From NCBI RefSeq assembly GCF_002811955.1, contig NZ_NPEF01000147.1, forward strand, positions 1 through 9,847: DNA of 9,847 nt, given 5' to 3'. This stretch comes from Leptospira ellisii (GTDB lineage Bacteria > Spirochaetota > Leptospiria > Leptospirales > Leptospiraceae). The translations under genes and the position numbers were made by a program. The notes below the pieces were generated by a model. That model made no database searches and was not told where the DNA came from. It saw only the letters and a program-made list of their open reading frames with translations. This document shows positions 8,205 to 9,847 of this stretch, one piece after another. The first letter of the stretch is position 1, and every line of letters starts with the position of its first letter.

Positions 8205-8218
8205 CCGTATCCATACGG
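8205..8218. promoter_or_regulatory. 14-base palindrome upstream of the methyltransferase
   Basis: CCGTAT-CC-ATACGG is a perfect inverted repeat with a 2-base centre, preceded by a repeated GTATCC. It lies about 75 bases before the methyltransferase start. On the minus strand a TTGATA element (-35-like) is positioned just upstream. Size and symmetry suit a dimeric repressor, but no second copy is seen and the -10 is poor. Confidence 0.4.
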
Positions 8219-8271
8219 CACCAAACGTAGTATCAAAAGAATAAAACAGTTCCGGAACAGAGTTGCTCGGC

Positions 8272-9771
8272 TTATATACGAACCTTTCGGTAAAAAAGTT
8301 TTTTCGCAATTTCGGCAGTCGTCGCGTAAATCGTAACAATTCCCAAAAGAATCAAAAGGACGTTCGCGGGCAAAGGCACCAACTCGAACAAACCCGCAAT
8401 CGGCGTATACGGGAGCAAAACGGTAAAACATCCGATTCCGATGGTTGCCCAAAACAGGGGACGTCCAGGAATACTTCGGAAAAAGGAATTTCTCGTTCGT
8501 ATGATCAAAACGATCATGGACGCGGATACGATGGATTCCAAAAACCATCCCGTTCGGAATTGATCGTTTCCGACTTTCAAAAACCAATACAAAACGCCGA
8601 AAGTCAGATAATCGAAAAAAGAACTGATCATTCCGAACACCACCATAAATTTCCGGATCGCCGCTATGTCCCAACGTTTGGGCGAGGAAATCATCTCCTC
8701 GTCCACCCGATCCGTCGCGATCGTCATTTCCGGAAAATCGGTCAAAAAATTAATGAGTAGAATTTGTTTCGGCAACAAGGGTAAAAAAGGAAGAAAAAGA
8801 GAAATTCCCGCCATGCTGAACATGTTCCCGAAATTGGCGCTGGTGGCCATAAACACGTATTTGAGTGTGTTCGCGAAGGTTTTACGTCCTTGTTTCACAC
8901 CTTCGACGAGAACCGCGAGATTTTTTTCCAGTAAGACCAGGTCGGCCGCGTTTTTGGCGACATCCACCGCTCCGTCCACGGAAATCCCTACGTCGGCGGA
9001 ATGTAACGCGGCAACGTCGTTGATTCCGTCGCCGAGATAACCCACTACGTTGCCTCCCTTTTTTAATGCGATAACGATCCGTTCTTTGCTGTTCGGCTCT
9101 ATTTCGGCGAATACGTCCACCTCGTTTACCCTTTGCACCAAGGCCTCGTTGCTGATCTCTTCCAGATCGGGACCGCAAAGAATATTAGGATTTTCGAATC
9201 CTAATTTGTGACAGAGATTCGTCGCAACGTAACGGTTGTCTCCGGTGATCACCTTAAGGGACACGCCTAGGTTTTTAAGATCCTGGACCGTTTTTTCCAC
9301 GTTGATTTTAGGAGGATCGTAAAAGGAAAGAAATCCGAGGAAAACCATATTCTCCTCTTCCGATTTTTCGATTTTAGATACGGCTCCCAATTCCTTAACC
9401 GCGACTCCGAGAACTCGGTTGCCTTCCTTTCCGAGACGTTCGTAGGTTTGTAGAATCCGTTCCTTGAGGGAATCGATCGCGACCCTACTTCCATCCGGAG
9501 ACGACACAAAGCCGCATACTTCGAGTATGTTGATAAGCGCGCCTTTCGTGACCATACGGTGTGAACCGTTATGAGCCACCGCGATGCTCAGCCGCTTTCT
9601 CAAGAAGTCGTAGGGTATTTCGTCCGTTTTTTCATATCCGGAAAGATCGAAATTCAAATCCGTTCGGATCGATTGATCGATCGCATTTACGAAACCGGTT
9701 TCAAAGGATGCGTTCAAAAAGGCGTTCCATGCCACGTCATTCTCCTCTTCACCGTAAATGCGCTCGATCAA
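8272..9771 (-). CDS. mgtA: MgtA-type magnesium-transporting P-type ATPase, C-terminal part
   Basis: C-terminal ~499 residues of a P3B-type ATPase importing Mg2+ across the inner membrane; full proteins are about 850-900 residues. Visible in order: nucleotide-binding domain with K-G-A (76-78), P-domain hinge with D-P-P-K (152-155) and T-G-D-N (176-179), then GDGIND (247-252). The P3B-typical NFGNMFSMAG and FLPFLPLLP membrane helix is followed by NFLTDFPEMTIATDRVD and the last four helices. The phosphorylation motif DKTGT and the first helices are missing beyond the window. The TTG at 9771 is not a true start: sequence upstream of about 9764 is a fold-back copy. The gene ends with TAA at 8274-8272, 140 bases before the methyltransferase start. 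Confidence 0.9.
   Translation of the reverse strand: MIERIYGEEENDVAWNAFLNASFETGFVNAIDQSIRTDLNFDLSGYEKTDEIPYDFLRKRLSIAVAHNGSHRMVTKGALINILEVCGFVSSPDGSRVAIDSLKERILQTYERLGKEGNRVLGVAVKELGAVSKIEKSEEENMVFLGFLSFYDPPKINVEKTVQDLKNLGVSLKVITGDNRYVATNLCHKLGFENPNILCGPDLEEISNEALVQRVNEVDVFAEIEPNSKERIVIALKKGGNVVGYLGDGINDVAALHSADVGISVDGAVDVAKNAADLVLLEKNLAVLVEGVKQGRKTFANTLKYVFMATSANFGNMFSMAGISLFLPFLPLLPKQILLINFLTDFPEMTIATDRVDEEMISSPKRWDIAAIRKFMVVFGMISSFFDYLTFGVLYWFLKVGNDQFRTGWFLESIVSASMIVLIIRTRNSFFRSIPGRPLFWATIGIGCFTVLLPYTPIAGLFELVPLPANVLLILLGIVTIYATTAEIAKKLFYRKVRI
9597..9691. repeat. Inverted repeat, native arm
   Basis: Native mgtA sequence (sense on the minus strand, encoding V-N-A-I-D-Q-S-I to Y-D-F-L-R). 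Its reverse complement recurs at 9753-9847 with four mismatches over 95 bases. This arm keeps the mgtA frame and the family-typical DEIPYDF residues, so it is the original. Confidence 0.9.
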
Positions 9772-9847
9772 TCGATCCGAACGGATTTGAAGTTCGAGCT
9801 TTCCGGATATGAAAAAACGGACGAAATACGCTACGACTTCTTGAGAA
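9753..9847. repeat. Inverted repeat, fold-back arm at the window end
   Basis: From about 9764 to the end this is the reverse complement of 9597-9681. The first mismatch (9763) marks where native mgtA stops and the copy begins. The copy differs from the original at 9792, 9798 and 9830, changing N to K, D to E and a conserved P to R in the copied protein. It has no gene of its own and is best explained as a strand-switch chimera. Confidence 0.88.

Noticed and set aside
8249..8258. GTTCCGGAAC palindrome after mgtA
   Set aside because: At ten bases with no extension, no T-tract and no second copy, it is short enough to be chance and too weak to call a terminator or operator.
8882..9178. Arginine-rich 98-codon minus-strand frame inside mgtA
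   Set aside because: It is a shifted frame over the conserved GDGIND region; the arginine/glycine richness is an out-of-frame effect, with no start signal.
9597..9847. Terminal inverted repeat of a mobile element or hairpin telomere
   Set aside because: The arm is part of the mgtA coding sequence, has no transposase nearby, and the distal arm carries disruptive substitutions; a fold-back copy explains it more simply.

Overview
The window reads as spirochaete chromosome, most likely a Leptospira with mid-40s GC by eye. This rests on recognising the style of its RpoD, GlpD and FBPase proteins and the gene order, not on a database match. It holds ordinary core genes: the macromolecular synthesis operon on the minus strand (rpsU - yqeY - dnaG - rpoD), a C-terminal piece of glpD, a small SH3-like hypothetical gene, a protein with a degenerate GGDEF-like domain, class I fructose-1,6-bisphosphatase (fbp, plus strand), a translationally coupled membrane protein/methyltransferase pair, and the C-terminal half of an MgtA-type Mg2+ P-type ATPase. 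No tRNA, rRNA, CRISPR array, insertion sequence or phage gene was seen.

Layout. 1-71 is a perfect direct copy of 2012-2082. 51-818 (+) is the C-terminal part of RpoD. 819-992 is a convergent intergenic stretch with hairpins. 993-1514 (-) is the GlpD C-terminus. 1501-2214 (-) is the N-terminal part of RpoD, followed upstream by dnaG (2232-4031), yqeY (4043-4489) and rpsU (4550-4759). Then come a structured rpsU leader, a 70-codon gene (4945-5157), the GGDEF-like gene (5274-5867), fbp (5884-6912, +), a shared terminator, a four-helix membrane protein (6943-7368), a methyltransferase (7370-8131), and the mgtA fragment (8272 to about 9771). The last ~95 bases are an inverted copy of 9597-9691.

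The main structural observation is that rpoD, an essential gene, is cut in two pieces on opposite strands. About 80-100 codons are missing between them, and the N-terminal piece runs directly into the glpD C-terminus. Putting the 72-1500 block back in the other orientation restores an ordinary layout in which rpoD and glpD converge. All three abnormal joins (near 56-71, 1501-1515 and 9753-9770) sit on roughly 15-18 bases of chance homology between opposite strands, and both window ends are copies of nearby interior sequence. That fits amplification or assembly chimeras (strand-switch fold-backs) much better than a biological rearrangement. I therefore do not claim a new system here; the inverted block should be treated as an artefact until long reads say otherwise.

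The middle part (about 2.0-9.6 kb) looks intact. The rpsU-yqeY-dnaG-rpoD operon links translation, replication priming and transcription initiation. Fbp serves gluconeogenesis, GlpD glycerol catabolism and MgtA Mg2+ uptake. The remaining small genes are conserved-looking but of unknown role.
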